From an uncultured Saprospiraceae bacterium (GTDB lineage Bacteria; Bacteroidota; Bacteroidia; Chitinophagales; Saprospiraceae): a stretch of DNA of 64,000 nucleotides. The notes under the pieces are model-generated. The model had not been told where the DNA came from and did no database searches. It was given only the letters and a program-made list of their open reading frames with translations. The stretch is taken from the NCBI GenBank assembly GCA_938041445.1, contig CALISO010000018.1, forward strand, positions 20,385-84,384, given 5' to 3'. Of this stretch, positions 27,338-36,750 are shown piece after piece (positions within the stretch are counted from its first letter, which is position 1; every line of letters starts with the position of its first letter). The translations under genes were made by a program, and so were the position numbers.

Positions 27338-28774
27338 ATGCTTGCCTTAGCACGTCAACAGTCAAGTATTTTTCTAGGTGGCACAGCACTACTGGTGATC
27401 AGTGTGATTACAGCAATCTTAACAGACACTTGGATATTGCTAGTCGTACCCTTTATTTGTATAGCTGCCGTATTTGTTGTTTTGCGACCAGCAAGCATCT
27501 ATTACATCTTGTTTGCAGTCTTGCCATTCTCTACAGAAGTAACTCTGCCAGGAGGAATTGGAATGGACCTCCCAGCAGAACCATTGATGATTATCTCTTC
27601 TGGATTGCTCATTTTGATGGCAATCAGTCATGGACTGAAGTGGGATAGTAGATACTTTGTGAATAGTCTTACACTTACAATCCTTGGGGTGCTAGTATGG
27701 ACAGTCATCACGACGCTATTCTCTACAGAACCCGTGATCTCCGTCAAATATCTGCTTGCCAAACTGTGGTATATCATACCATTCTTTCTTGGTACAATCG
27801 TGATTTTTCACCAAGATCAAGATCGAATCAGAGCATTGATCAAGGTTATTGTCGGATCAACAATCATAGCGCTTTGCTATGTTGTAGCAAGGCATAGTCT
27901 GAGTGGTTTTGACTTTACAACTATCAATAGAGCAGGTAGACCATTCTTCAGAAATCATGTGAACTATGGTGCTTTACTCGTATTGATTCTACCCTATCTA
28001 GGGTATTTGTATAAAACGTCTAGGAATTCTATCAAAGGATTATTCTATGCAATAGCTCTTTGTCTCATATTATTTGCAATCTACACAACATACACAAGAG
28101 CTGCCTATGTCTGTGTATTTGGTATTATAGCCGGATATTTGATGATTAAGTACCGGTTAACGACAATTGCTTTTGTACTTGCTGGACTTGTTACTGTTAT
28201 TGGATTAGGGAGTATGGTTAAGCATAATGCCTATCTAGAGTATGCCCCAAATTATCAAAACACCATCTCCCATCACAATATTGACAACCTGATGGAGGCG
28301 ACGATCAAAGGTGAAGATGTATCAACAATGGAACGGGTATATCGTTGGGTGGCAGGAGTTAGAATGATTGCTGAAAAACCAATTGTAGGTTTTGGCCCCG
28401 GAGCATTCTTTGAGTCTTATGAGCCATATACTGTGAGAAGTTTTGAAACTTATGTCAGTAACAATCCAGAGAAATCAGGTATCCACAATTACTATTTAAT
28501 GGTAACCTGCGAACAAGGGATTATAGGGTTACTATTCTTTTTATTGATGACAGCCATGCCGCTATTGCTTGCTGAAAGAGTATTTGCTACCGCTAAAGAA
28601 GAACAAATCAGATACATTGCGATGGCAAGTGCCTTATCCTTAATTACTATTGACTTACTCTTATTGATCAATGACTTGCTAGAAGCTGACAAAGTCGGAC
28701 CTTACTATTTCTTAAGTATCGGATTAGTAACAATCTGCTATGTGCATACACAGGTGACCAATAAAGCATCGTAG
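27338..28774 (+). CDS. O-antigen ligase/polymerase (Wzy_C) family membrane protein
   Basis: Predicted glycan polymerase or ligase with about 12 membrane segments in 478 residues. The large periplasmic loop between later segments contains RVYRWVAGVRMIAEKPIVGFGPGAF in part, followed by SGIHNYYLMVTCEQGIIG. The conserved His of the Wzy_C family lies in that last block. Starts 5 bases after the chain-length gene. Ligase and polymerase cannot be separated by sequence alone. Confidence 0.85.
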   Translation: MLALARQQSSIFLGGTALLVISVITAILTDTWILLVVPFICIAAVFVVLRPASIYYILFAVLPFSTEVTLPGGIGMDLPAEPLMIISSGLLILMAISHGLKWDSRYFVNSLTLTILGVLVWTVITTLFSTEPVISVKYLLAKLWYIIPFFLGTIVIFHQDQDRIRALIKVIVGSTIIALCYVVARHSLSGFDFTTINRAGRPFFRNHVNYGALLVLILPYLGYLYKTSRNSIKGLFYAIALCLILFAIYTTYTRAAYVCVFGIIAGYLMIKYRLTTIAFVLAGLVTVIGLGSMVKHNAYLEYAPNYQNTISHHNIDNLMEATIKGEDVSTMERVYRWVAGVRMIAEKPIVGFGPGAFFESYEPYTVRSFETYVSNNPEKSGIHNYYLMVTCEQGIIGLLFFLLMTAMPLLLAERVFATAKEEQIRYIAMASALSLITIDLLLLINDLLEADKVGPYYFLSIGLVTICYVHTQVTNKAS

Positions 28775-28799
28775 AATTTCCATACCACTAATAATGGTG

Positions 28800-28807
28800 T
28801 ATTTTTG
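28800..28807 (+). promoter_or_regulatory. possible promoter box of the ECF sigma gene
   Basis: TATTTTTG matches TAnnTTTG, 17 bases before the TTG start. No clear -33 element. Confidence 0.45.
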
Positions 28808-28824
28808 TTCAAAACAAGTACGAT

Positions 28825-29424
28825 TTGTCAGAAACTAAACCAGACTATTCTAAGATATTCGATACAGAATTTTTACCTCATGCTGATGCATTGAAAACAT
28901 TCGCCTATCACCTCGCATATAATGAGGAAGATGCCAATGATCTTGTGCAAGAGACTTTTATGAAGGCGCATAGATTTATAGATCGGTACATCGCAGGAAC
29001 TAATGCGAAGGCATGGTTGTTTAAAATTTTGAAGAACGCTTACATCAATCAATACCGTAAGCGTTCGAAACAGCCAACAAAGGTTGACTTTGAAGATTTT
29101 ATAAATTATCATGATACTGATGAGGATGGCGGAGCGACTGGCTACCTAGATCTCAGAGAGGAATTGTTTCAAAGTATGATGGGTGATGAAGTCACTAACG
29201 CAATCAACGCGTTACCTGTAGACTTTAGGACTGTCATATTGCTCTGTGATATTGAAGGTTTTAAGTACGAAGAGATCGCCAAAATCATCGATATCCCTAT
29301 CGGAACAGTGAGATCTCGATTATTCAGAGCAAGGAATATGCTCAAGGAAAAATTGAAAGGATACGCTGATAAACTTGGTTACCACGACAAGCGAGGAATC
29401 AAAGAAAAATCCGAAGAAGAGTAG
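28825..29424 (+). CDS. RNA polymerase sigma factor, ECF family
   Basis: Sigma-70 family factor of 199 residues. Region 2 (NEEDANDLVQETFMKAHRFI, then AWLFKILKNAYINQYRKR) lies at about 30-80. Region 4 (LPVDFRTVILLCDIEGFKYEEIA, then IPIGTVRSRLFRAR) lies at about 130-185 and contains the -35 helix-turn-helix. A TTG start is used. The next gene encodes a short protein that may be its anti-sigma factor. Whether it controls the polysaccharide genes just upstream is unknown. Confidence 0.92.
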   Translation: MSETKPDYSKIFDTEFLPHADALKTFAYHLAYNEEDANDLVQETFMKAHRFIDRYIAGTNAKAWLFKILKNAYINQYRKRSKQPTKVDFEDFINYHDTDEDGGATGYLDLREELFQSMMGDEVTNAINALPVDFRTVILLCDIEGFKYEEIAKIIDIPIGTVRSRLFRARNMLKEKLKGYADKLGYHDKRGIKEKSEEE

Positions 29425-29481
29425 ACTAGAATTAGAATTATTACTATTTTGTTATTGAATAAGATAAACTGATAAGCTGAA

Positions 29482-29724
29482 ATGGGAAGTCCAACAAATA
29501 CGTACTCTGTAGAAAAGAATGTGAGTCTGTACTTTGATAGTGCTCTGAGCAAAGAAGATGAGATTCAATTAATTCAAAAAATAGGGACTGATCCCCAAAG
29601 TCATCTTCTCTTCCAAAAAGAGAAATCCGCAAGAGACTTCCTCAGAAATAATTTAAAGAGATCTTGTTGTTCTGAAGACCTCATTAGGAATCTTCGTGAT
29701 ACTTACGTAGCTAACAACCCTTAG
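29482..29724 (+). CDS. short putative anti-sigma partner
   Basis: An 80-residue cytoplasmic protein 57 bases after the ECF sigma gene. The sequence (SLYFDSALSKEDEIQLIQKI, LLFQKEKSARDFLRNNLKR) resembles the helical sigma-binding part of short anti-sigma factors. It lacks the HxxxCxxC zinc motif and has only an adjacent Cys pair near residue 62. No membrane segment. The function is inferred mainly from position. Confidence 0.6.
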   Translation: MGSPTNTYSVEKNVSLYFDSALSKEDEIQLIQKIGTDPQSHLLFQKEKSARDFLRNNLKRSCCSEDLIRNLRDTYVANNP

Positions 29725-29734
29725 CTACTTTTTT
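29707..29734 (+). terminator. terminator after the sigma/anti-sigma pair
   Basis: Arms GTAGCTAA/TTAGCTAC with a 6-base loop and a run of six T. The stem overlaps the last codons of the anti-sigma-like gene. Confidence 0.85.
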
Positions 29735-29859
29735 AATTTATACAGATATTTATCTTTAAGTGGTAGTCTACCGCTTAAGAATCATATGGATACACTGTCC
29801 ATATCCTGCGTTAATCAACCTATACTCTCTTAAGCTACTTATCAAGAACCTCCTTTCTT

Positions 29860-30936
29860 ATGCTACTCAATAAACTCGAAGCAATACACCATAAATTTCT
29901 TGAGACTCAAGAAAAACTCTCAGATCCTGAAATTGTATCTGATGTGAAGCGATTCGCTAAACTTAATAAAGAATATAAGAAGCTCGACGAGGTAAATAAT
30001 ATTTACCAAGAGTATAAAACTCTGCTCAGCAATAAAGAGGAAGCATTAGAAATGCTCAAGGACGATGATCCTGAGATGAAAGAAATGGCAAAGATGGAGC
30101 TAGAATCAGCGAATCCTGCTATTGAAGCAATGGAAGAAAAGATTAAGGTCATCTTGATGCCAAAAGATCCAGACGATGATAAAGATGTCATCATGGAAAT
30201 CAGATCAGGTGCCGGTGGAGATGAGGCAAGTATATTCGCTGGAGACCTCTATCGGATGTACAATAAATACTTCGAGACTAAGAAATTCAAGACAGAGATT
30301 CTTGATATCAACGAAGGAAGCTCTGGTGGCTATAATAAAATCGTTCTAGAGATAACTGGTACAGATGTATATGGTGAACTCAAGTTTGAGTCTGGAGCTC
30401 ATAGAGTACAGAGGGTGCCTAAGACTGAATCACAAGGTCGTGTGCATACAAGTGCTGCTACTGTAGCCATCATCCCTATGTATGAACCAGATGAAATAAC
30501 AATTAAAAAAGAAGATCTTAGATGTGACCTATTCCGTGCAAGTGGTGCAGGTGGTCAGCACGTCAACAAGACTGAGTCAGGTGTGAGATTTACTCACTTG
30601 CCGACGGGAATAGTGGCAGAAAGTACTGACTCTAGGTCGCAGCACAAGAACCGTGGTATCGCGATGACCAGGCTCCAGATTAAAATCCAAAAAGCACAAG
30701 AAGAAGCAGTCTACAAAGAACAAAAAGCACAACGTAAATCACTGGTAGGTACAGGTGACAGGTCAGACAAAATCAGGACATACAATTATCCTCAGAATAG
30801 GGTCACTGATCATCGTATCAATCTTACACTATACAGTCTTGACAAGATCATAGAAGGTGACTTGGCTCCTGTAACTTCGGCATTAATACTCGCGGAAAAT
30901 GCTAGTAAAATGCAAGAAGAAGAAAGCCTTAGTTAG
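29860..30936 (+). CDS. prfA: peptide chain release factor 1
   Basis: Recognises UAA and UAG stops and triggers peptide release on the ribosome. Length is 358 residues, standard for RF1. The GGQ motif is in SGAGGQHVNKTESGVR near residue 232. The codon-recognition region has the PxT-type signature of RF1 (RVPKTESQGRVHTSAAT). It starts 135 bases after the anti-sigma-like gene and is followed by tRNA-Leu. Not part of a visible operon with hemK. Confidence 0.96.
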   Translation: MLLNKLEAIHHKFLETQEKLSDPEIVSDVKRFAKLNKEYKKLDEVNNIYQEYKTLLSNKEEALEMLKDDDPEMKEMAKMELESANPAIEAMEEKIKVILMPKDPDDDKDVIMEIRSGAGGDEASIFAGDLYRMYNKYFETKKFKTEILDINEGSSGGYNKIVLEITGTDVYGELKFESGAHRVQRVPKTESQGRVHTSAATVAIIPMYEPDEITIKKEDLRCDLFRASGAGGQHVNKTESGVRFTHLPTGIVAESTDSRSQHKNRGIAMTRLQIKIQKAQEEAVYKEQKAQRKSLVGTGDRSDKIRTYNYPQNRVTDHRINLTLYSLDKIIEGDLAPVTSALILAENASKMQEEESLS

Positions 30937-30986
30937 GAGATTGGCATTTTATCAGTTGATGGATTACCATAGCTCCTAAAAAAGCG

Positions 30987-30995
30987 TAAATTTGC
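30987..30995 (+). promoter_or_regulatory. TAnnTTTG promoter box of tRNA-Leu(GAG)
   Basis: TAAATTTGC lies 11 bases before the first base of the tRNA, the expected distance from a -7 box to a transcription start just ahead of a tRNA. Confidence 0.65.
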
Positions 30996-31006
30996 CTCGC
31001 ATTTGA

Positions 31007-31090
31007 GCCCAAGTGCTGGAACTGGTAGACAGGCATGGTTGAGGGCCATGTGTCCTTCGGGACGTGAAGGTTCGATTCCTTTCTTGGGCA
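31007..31090 (+). tRNA. tRNA-Leu (anticodon GAG)
   Basis: Acceptor arms GCCCAAG/CTTGGGC pair fully. The anticodon stem CATGG/CCATG encloses loop TTGAGGG with anticodon GAG, reading CUC and CUU. A long variable arm (GTCCTTCGGGAC) makes it class II, as expected for leucine. The T arm contains GGTTCGATTCC. CCA is not encoded. A terminator follows. Confidence 0.95.
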
Positions 31091-31103
31091 CTCAGTAAAT
31101 TAC

Positions 31104-31144
31104 AAAGGCAAATAGATCATACCTAGACTCTATTTGCCTTTTTT
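31104..31144 (+). terminator. terminator after tRNA-Leu(GAG)
   Basis: Arms AAAGGCAAATAGA/TCTATTTGCCTTT with a 12-base loop, ending in a T run. Confidence 0.88.
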
Positions 31145-31254
31145 AATGATTACAAAAAGGGTTAAAATCCGATTATAACGAATGCAATAGTGGTAATCTT
31201 CGTTTCGATTATAGTCAAATGACAACCTACAGTTTATTTTAAAATATCACCGAC

Positions 31255-31911
31255 ATGTCAACATTCTTAAAAACAGTCAAGCTCTCTACTCTACTTTTAA
31301 TGGTTTCTCTCCTATTCGTCCAATGTTGGAAAAGCCCTGAGAAGTTACCCAAGTATAAAAAAGAGTTCAAAGCTCAAATTGAGAAATTTGAAAAGCAAAA
31401 GGATAAAACTGATAAGAAAATTGAAGAAGGAGTAAGTGAGCTTACAGGTATAGAGAAGGCACTCGCTGACGCTAAGAATGTAGATAAAGAATTCAACAGA
31501 GTGTACACAGACTGGAAGCGAGTGGATAATAACGTTCAGTCTCTCTACAAAGACTATGAAAAACTTAAAGAAGATGCAGACAACCTCTTTAATGCAATGA
31601 CAGAGCAGACGGCATCTATCCGAGATCAGACGAGCAAGTCGCAGCTAATGTCTGCAATCACAAAGATCAGAGCTGACTATGATGTCAACTTGAAAAGAAC
31701 CTCTGTAGCTGTCAACAAACTAAAAAACCTCCACGTCGAAGCACTTGATATTATCAAAGGGCTAGAAGTGGCTGTAGCTCTTGGTCAGATATCAGAAATT
31801 AATTCTGGACTACAGGGAATCGAAGATCGTGTAGCAGATATAATGACTGATCTTAATCAGAGTATCGCTGAGAGCAAGGCTTTGTATGACGAAAAAATTG
31901 GGAACTTCTAA
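31255..31911 (+). CDS. coiled-coil lipoprotein, unknown function
   Basis: Predicted lipoprotein of 218 residues with signal peptide and lipobox (LLFVQC, Cys24). The mature part is almost wholly helical and rich in Lys, Glu and Asp (EFKAQIEKFEKQKDKTDKKI and later heptad-like stretches), suggesting a coiled-coil bundle attached to a membrane. I do not recognise the family. It stands alone between tRNA-Leu and a hypothetical gene. Confidence 0.65.
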   Translation: MSTFLKTVKLSTLLLMVSLLFVQCWKSPEKLPKYKKEFKAQIEKFEKQKDKTDKKIEEGVSELTGIEKALADAKNVDKEFNRVYTDWKRVDNNVQSLYKDYEKLKEDADNLFNAMTEQTASIRDQTSKSQLMSAITKIRADYDVNLKRTSVAVNKLKNLHVEALDIIKGLEVAVALGQISEINSGLQGIEDRVADIMTDLNQSIAESKALYDEKIGNF

Positions 31912-31946
31912 TTGAATTCTATTTTCTTGTATCAAATCATATCACT

Positions 31947-32474
31947 TTGAAAGTGCTCAATATTCATCGACGTAAAATCAATCAACCTAAGGTTGAGGTC
32001 GTCAATATATTGAGAACACTCTCCACTGAGGATGATCTGATATGGCCAAAAAAACACTGGCCAAGGATTAAATTCAACGATGGTATGCAGGTGGGAGCAG
32101 CTGGTGGACATGGCCCGATTAGGTACTCTATCGAGAAGTGCAATCTGGAAGGATTAGTTCTATTTAGATTCTCAAAGCCACTTGGTTTTAATGGAATTCA
32201 CAAATTTGAAATTGAAGCAGTAGATGAATATGAGACTATGGTAACTCATACCATTGATATTCACACTGAAGGCAAAGGCACACTTCAGTGGCTATTTGCG
32301 GTCAAACCTCTTCACAATGCGTTGATTGAAGATTTACTTGACAATATTGAAAATCATTTTTCGGAAACTAAGAAATCCACCCAGTGGAGTCCGTGGGTTA
32401 AATTATTGAGGAGGCAGATTAAATCTAGAGTTGAGAAAAAGAAGATCAAAAAAAGAAATGCGCAAATTGCCTGA
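31947..32474 (+). CDS. hypothetical SRPBCC-like protein
   Basis: A 175-residue protein with a TTG start. The pattern of alternating strands and a long C-terminal helix (ALIEDLLDNIENHFSE), together with a central RYSIEKCNLEGLVLFRFSKP block, recalls the START/SRPBCC hydrophobic-pocket fold, but no family motif is decisive. The C-terminal 30 residues are very basic (KKKIKKRNAQ). No signal peptide. Just upstream of hemW at 30 bases in the same direction. Confidence 0.5.
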   Translation: MKVLNIHRRKINQPKVEVVNILRTLSTEDDLIWPKKHWPRIKFNDGMQVGAAGGHGPIRYSIEKCNLEGLVLFRFSKPLGFNGIHKFEIEAVDEYETMVTHTIDIHTEGKGTLQWLFAVKPLHNALIEDLLDNIENHFSETKKSTQWSPWVKLLRRQIKSRVEKKKIKKRNAQIA

Positions 32475-32504
32475 TTTACACAAGTAATTCGGATTTTACA
32501 CTCG

Positions 32505-33647
32505 ATGCATTTACCACCATATTATTCTCCAGACTCTGCTAGCCTTTATTTACACATTCCATTTTGCCGTAAGGCTTGTCACTATTGTAATTTCCACTTC
32601 TCAACTCAGACCTCTTATCAAGACGAAATGATACAAGCGATAGTTGCTGAACTGACACTACGCAAGGATGAGATGAAGAATAAGTGTATTACTACGATAT
32701 ACTTTGGTGGAGGTACGCCTTCTGTGATGACGTCCAATCAATTGACGCAAATATTAGAAACAATCAATTCTCACTACTCCGTGGCGACTGATGTCGAAAT
32801 TACATTCGAAGCAAATCCGGATGACTTGTCCCATGATTACTTATCAATGTTGCATCGTGTAGGAGTAAATCGACTCAGCATAGGGCTGCAATCATTCCAC
32901 GAGAAAGAGCTCATCTGGATGAATCGAAGTCATTCTGCAGATCAGAGCATTGCCATCTTAGATATTTTAGAGTCGGACTTTGACTTTGATTATTCGGCAG
33001 ATTTGATATTCGGGATTCCGGGGAGTTCACTTCAAGATTGGGAAGACAACCTTAACACTCTTTCTAGATATCGAGCTCCTCATATCAGTTGCTACAATCT
33101 CACAGTAGAACCAGGTACTGCTCTATACCAAAATACTCAATCAGGTAAGAACGTACCGCTCACTGACGAAGTCCAATCAAGGTTATACATTCTGACACAT
33201 CAGTATCTTACAAGTAAGAAATACGACCACTATGAGATTAGTAATTATGCTCAAGAAGGCAAGTTTTCCAAGCACAATACTGGATACTGGTTTGGTAATC
33301 ATTATATCGGCATTGGCCCAGGAGCACACTCTTATAATGGAACATCGCGATCTTGGAATGTAGCAAATAATGCTCTATATCTTACAAGTCTCAGTGAGCA
33401 ACACCTTCCCAAAGAACAAGAAATGCTCTCTATGTCTAATCAGTACAATGAACGCATTATGGTAGGGCTTCGCACTAAGTGGGGAGTAGATTCAAGGACT
33501 CTTAATCTAAATGCTACACAAAGTGAATTTGTCAAAGAACTTTCAGCAACCGATAAAGCAATTCTATCAAATGATCGGATCATCCTTACAGAAGAAGGGC
33601 GGCTACAGAGTGATAGTATATCAGCACAGTTATTTCTAGAAGAATAA
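32505..33647 (+). CDS. hemW: radical SAM heme chaperone
   Basis: HemW-type protein that binds heme and delivers it to apo-proteins. Length is 380 residues. The radical-SAM cluster motif CRKACHYC follows the family's YLHIPF start. GGGTPS, EANPDDL and RLSIGLQSF are conserved. It lacks the extra cysteine after the CxxC that marks oxygen-independent coproporphyrinogen oxidase HemN, so HemW is preferred. A terminator follows it. Confidence 0.9.
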   Translation: MHLPPYYSPDSASLYLHIPFCRKACHYCNFHFSTQTSYQDEMIQAIVAELTLRKDEMKNKCITTIYFGGGTPSVMTSNQLTQILETINSHYSVATDVEITFEANPDDLSHDYLSMLHRVGVNRLSIGLQSFHEKELIWMNRSHSADQSIAILDILESDFDFDYSADLIFGIPGSSLQDWEDNLNTLSRYRAPHISCYNLTVEPGTALYQNTQSGKNVPLTDEVQSRLYILTHQYLTSKKYDHYEISNYAQEGKFSKHNTGYWFGNHYIGIGPGAHSYNGTSRSWNVANNALYLTSLSEQHLPKEQEMLSMSNQYNERIMVGLRTKWGVDSRTLNLNATQSEFVKELSATDKAILSNDRIILTEEGRLQSDSISAQLFLEE

Positions 33648-33676
33648 AAAGACCAAAAGCTATAAAACAAAAAACT

Positions 33677-33703
33677 GCAGAGCCCAGTGACTCTGCGTTT
33701 TTT
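33677..33703 (+). terminator. terminator after hemW
   Basis: Arms GCAGAG/CTCTGC around an 8-base loop, followed by G and six T. Confidence 0.8.
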
Positions 33704-33747
33704 GGATGTAAGATGACAATTACAAAATCAGGTATTATCTTTCAAGT

Positions 33748-36700
33748 ATGAAACATATCTTCTTCCTGATACTTTGCTTCTTTGTCACTAACATCACGCA
33801 TGGCCAATCTTGGGAAACTGACCGAGCCAAATTACAATCGGATGGATCACTAACCTACTCAGAAGATGCAGATCGCAATCGTATTCCAGACTTCAGTCAC
33901 GCGGGATATCGTGGCGGAGGAGTGGCCATACCCAATGTGCCAGTAAAGCAGATCATAACACCTATTGAAGGAGATAATACCACTCATATCCAAGATGCAA
34001 TAGATGCAGTCAGTGCCTTGGACCAAGATAGCAATGGCTTCAGAGGAGCTGTCTTACTAGAAGCTGGCCAATACCCAGTTAGTGGTCAGATATTCATTGA
34101 TACTGATGGCGTTGTACTCAGAGGAATAGGTGATGGCAGAGATACACAAGACTCAACTGTCATCTTCGGTACAGGTAATATCCCAAATCAGCGAGACCTT
34201 ATCGTCATAGGTGGGGGAAGTGAGACTCGATGGGCAGATGATGCACCTAATACACGTCAAAATATCACTTCTGACTTCGTACAGATAGGAAGTCGATCGA
34301 TGGATGTGGAAGACGGATCTACCTATAATGTCGGAGACAATATCATCATCTTTCATCCTTGTACTGCAGAGTGGTTAGCAGCCATCGATGGTGGAGGGAC
34401 AGACGATGATCCCAACTGGTCAGTGGGTCAATATCCCATCGTCTATAATCGCTACATCACGGACATTTCAGAGAATACTATCACGGTAGATGCACCTGTA
34501 TATAATCACCTTGATAGAAACCTTGCACAATCATATATCTACGTCTATAGCAGAGAAGGACTAGTCACTAACGTAGGTATCGAGAACCTCAATGTCCAAA
34601 TCGAATCCCTAGGAGGAACAGACGAAAATCATATTTGGAATAGTATCCAATTTACACAAGTGGAAGATGCGTGGGTAAGAAATGTTACTGTTTCAGGATT
34701 CGGCTTATCAGGCATCAGAACAAGTACTGCAAGTAGGATCAGCGTCATCAATGTACAGTCTGTCGACCCAGTAGCCCAAGTCACTGGAGCACGTATGTAC
34801 AACTTTAATGCCTATCGTAATTCTAATGGTATCCTCTTCGACAATTGTTATGCTCGGAATGGTCGACACCACTATGTCTCTAATGGTACCTCTACAGCAT
34901 CAGGGATCGTTGTTCTCAGAAGCATATCCGAACATCCTAAGTCCACAAGTGAGGGTCACCGTCACTGGTCTACGGGGATGCTATTCGACAATCTGATAGA
35001 TATTGGTAGTTTCCCGAGTAGTATAAACACATTGGCGTTTTATAATCGTGGTGATGCAGGGACAGGACACGGTTGGTCTGCTGCTCACTCAGTGATGTGG
35101 AATTGTGAAACTGATAGACCAGGTACCGATGCTGGTATCATCATCGAACAGCCACCCACAGCACAAAACTATGCGATCGGCTGCAAGGGCAACCTCACAT
35201 TAGAAGGACCATTCAATCAGCCTAAAGGATATATCGAAGGAGCTAATAATCCTGATCAACTCATTCCAGTTTCACTTTACGAAGCACAGCTACTGCATCG
35301 TACTGAGACAGTCATTAGCAACTTCGAAGCATCAGAGACTATAGCAGCAGTGGGAGAGCCGATTACATTTTTGCCCGATATCCAAGGGAATCCCACAACC
35401 TCTGTATGGCACTTCGGAGACGGTGCTACACCACCAACAATCACAGGTGATGGACCTCACCAAGTATCATACTCATCAGAAGGTGCAAAGACAATCACAC
35501 TGACAATCAGTAATGGCACTAGTAGTCACTCAGAGACCAAGACAGCCTATGTCACTATAGACAATACTGACTTCTTTGCAAGAGATGATACCGATGAAGT
35601 ACTTCCAAATGCTGGGGTCAATACTCCAGTGTTGGATAATGACTCTACGCCTGTCGTTAATGAGAATTTCAGTATCGAACTAGACGGTGTGAATGATTAT
35701 ATCGTTTATGACGCTACCACTATCCTCGAGCACTATCCATTCTCGATGATGGTATGGGTCAAGACAACAAGTGCTGCTGATCAAACTGTTCTCTATAATG
35801 GTAACGCCAACTCAAATATCTCTGGCAACACCCTCTCTATTCGGTCAGGTAGAGCTACTCTTGAGGCTGGGTTGTTCGTAACGTCAACTACACGAGAGAC
35901 TATCTCCGATAGCAACACAATTAATGATGGGATGTGGCACCATATCGCAGGGGTATTCATAAGCCCGACTGAGAGGCACCTCTATGTAGATGGTGTACTC
36001 GTGGCTTCAGATGATGCTCCACTGGAGAATATCAGTGCTCGACTTTGGAGATGGAGTGTGGGCAATCGCATAGATGCAGACCCAGATGATGACTGGGTAG
36101 AAGGAGAGGTAGACGAGGTCCGAGCATACAACGCTATATTGACGGCTAATGAAATCCAAGAGGTGATGTTAGGCGGTGATTGCAATAATTCAGATCGACT
36201 CTTTTACTGGAACTTTGATAATCAACCTACTGTGGCTGTCCAGGATGAATTCAACTTCTTCGATGGAGATATCGAAGGTGGAATTATTAGACTCACTGAT
36301 CTGCCGATAAATGTCCTAGAGATTGTCATATCCGATCTGCCGTCAAATGGAACTGCGACTATTACTGAAGACCTTGAAATACGGTATGAGCCTAATGAAA
36401 ATTTCTTGGGGATGGATAGTCTAACATATACCCTATTCCTAGGTGAATGTGATAGTACTTCTGCTATAGTAGTCTATGAAGTCACTGAAGATGCCATATC
36501 CTCAACAGATGACTCATCTTCTTCTGCACAACCAGTTATCCTCTACCCTAATCCAACGAATGGAATCATCCACATCAATATCGATGATATCAAACGTATC
36601 CAACTATATGATAAAGCAGGTAGGTATATCGATGATTTCCCTCTACAACCAACTATCAATCTCAGCCACTTAGATGATGGAGTCTATATTATCAACATAG

Positions 36701-36750
36701 AAGATTCCAAGGGTAATATCTCAAGTGAACAGGTAATCAAGATGCAATAA
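33748..36750 (+). CDS. secreted beta-helix, PKD and LamG protein with T9SS sorting domain
   Basis: Large 1000-residue extracellular protein. A signal peptide ends near residue 19 (THGQ). Residues about 20-515 resemble a right-handed parallel beta-helix of the pectate-lyase-like superfamily (GYRGGGVAIPNVPV, FRGAVLLEAGQYPVSG, GVVLRGIGDG). A PKD domain follows at about 530-605 (HFGDGATPP). A LamG/concanavalin domain lies at about 645-810 (SIELDGVNDYI, MWHHIAGVFIS, HLYVDGVLV). A cadherin-like segment follows at about 870-920 and the sorting domain is at the end (LYPNPTNGIIHINI). It likely binds or cleaves a polysaccharide; the catalytic residues cannot be assigned by eye. Confidence 0.85.
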   Translation: MKHIFFLILCFFVTNITHGQSWETDRAKLQSDGSLTYSEDADRNRIPDFSHAGYRGGGVAIPNVPVKQIITPIEGDNTTHIQDAIDAVSALDQDSNGFRGAVLLEAGQYPVSGQIFIDTDGVVLRGIGDGRDTQDSTVIFGTGNIPNQRDLIVIGGGSETRWADDAPNTRQNITSDFVQIGSRSMDVEDGSTYNVGDNIIIFHPCTAEWLAAIDGGGTDDDPNWSVGQYPIVYNRYITDISENTITVDAPVYNHLDRNLAQSYIYVYSREGLVTNVGIENLNVQIESLGGTDENHIWNSIQFTQVEDAWVRNVTVSGFGLSGIRTSTASRISVINVQSVDPVAQVTGARMYNFNAYRNSNGILFDNCYARNGRHHYVSNGTSTASGIVVLRSISEHPKSTSEGHRHWSTGMLFDNLIDIGSFPSSINTLAFYNRGDAGTGHGWSAAHSVMWNCETDRPGTDAGIIIEQPPTAQNYAIGCKGNLTLEGPFNQPKGYIEGANNPDQLIPVSLYEAQLLHRTETVISNFEASETIAAVGEPITFLPDIQGNPTTSVWHFGDGATPPTITGDGPHQVSYSSEGAKTITLTISNGTSSHSETKTAYVTIDNTDFFARDDTDEVLPNAGVNTPVLDNDSTPVVNENFSIELDGVNDYIVYDATTILEHYPFSMMVWVKTTSAADQTVLYNGNANSNISGNTLSIRSGRATLEAGLFVTSTTRETISDSNTINDGMWHHIAGVFISPTERHLYVDGVLVASDDAPLENISARLWRWSVGNRIDADPDDDWVEGEVDEVRAYNAILTANEIQEVMLGGDCNNSDRLFYWNFDNQPTVAVQDEFNFFDGDIEGGIIRLTDLPINVLEIVISDLPSNGTATITEDLEIRYEPNENFLGMDSLTYTLFLGECDSTSAIVVYEVTEDAISSTDDSSSSAQPVILYPNPTNGIIHINIDDIKRIQLYDKAGRYIDDFPLQPTINLSHLDDGVYIINIEDSKGNISSEQVIKMQ

